A stretch of 64,000 bases of DNA from Moringa oleifera. Lineage: Eukaryota; Streptophyta; Magnoliopsida; Brassicales; Moringaceae. Below are positions 63,835 through 64,000 of this stretch, piece after piece. Position 1 is the stretch's first letter. Every line of letters begins with the position of its first letter. The translations under genes were made by a program, and so were the position numbers. The stretch lies in NCBI GenBank assembly GCA_021397835.1, contig JAJFZO010000191.1, positions 997,001 to 1,061,000 of the forward strand, written 5' to 3'. The notes under the pieces were generated by a model. That model worked only from the letters and a program-made list of their open reading frames with translations. It did not search any database and was not told the origin of the DNA.

Positions 63835-64000
63835 AGAACATTATCACCACTCCTATTTATTTTGGTGATGGAAACTGTAGACAGAAAGCTCGTCAAGGCA
63901 GTTCAAGCCCAGTTGATTAGAGATTTTCGTGTGGGCCAACGTGAAGGTGTGGTGGACGTATCCCATTTATTGTTTGCTAACGATACCATCATATACCGTA
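63835..64000 (+). mobile_element. LINE (non-LTR retrotransposon) reverse transcriptase fragment, runs off the window
   Basis: The + strand reads LSPLLFILVMETVDRKL, then a variable stretch, then GQREGVVDVSHLLFANDTII. This is the known plant LINE order: the SPLLF block of the RT palm, then SHLLFADDT holding the catalytic Asp pair. Here the first Asp of the pair is Asn (FAND), so the copy is probably inactive. The upstream part of the RT is not present; before 63835 the frame is lost in an A-rich stretch. The fragment sits antisense in the intron upstream of the helicase DEVH exon. Confidence 0.75.

Overview
This is a stretch of flowering-plant nuclear DNA, almost certainly from a eudicot. The genes are intron-rich with GT-AG junctions, the spacers are AT-rich with many microsatellites, and every gene belongs to a plant family. 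I rebuilt the gene models by hand from splice sites and reading phase. The species cannot be named from the sequence alone.

Left third (1-18 kb): a TruA-type tRNA pseudouridine synthase (+, 10 exons) converges on a bromodomain gene (-, 7 coding exons). Beyond it, on the same strand, lie a Transposase_24 (Ptta/En/Spm-type) gene and a broken partial copy of the bromodomain gene. That copy keeps the exon just before the bromodomain core, has lost the core, and carries apparent frameshifts in homopolymers.

Middle (19-39 kb): an intronless DMP (DUF679) membrane protein, a plastid BASS-family transporter (7 exons), and a complete 12-exon POLLUX/DMI1-type ion channel, all on +. These are followed on - by a glyoxalase I-like (VOC) gene and an intronless PORR-domain organelle splicing factor (WTF9-like). 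A 4-kb gene-poor spacer separates the last two.

Right third (39-64 kb, all genes on -): two tandem copies of a small secreted six-cysteine prolamin-like (ECA1-type) protein with duplicated flanks, a CCDC47/PAT-complex homologue (3 exons), and the C-terminal half (20 exons, about 730 codons) of a DExH7/DHX29-like RNA helicase that runs off the right edge. The helicase has one GC-AG intron and one intron whose donor reads GA instead of GT. The last 165 bases of the window, inside a helicase intron, hold a fragment of a LINE reverse transcriptase on +.

The genes are not an operon-like system; they are independent housekeeping or organelle/membrane genes. No CRISPR, rRNA or tRNA gene was recognised. 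The most interesting items are the helicase splice-site lesion, the decayed bromodomain paralogue beside a Transposase_24 gene, the ECA1 tandem duplication, a probable solo LTR inside POLLUX, and the terminal LINE fragment.
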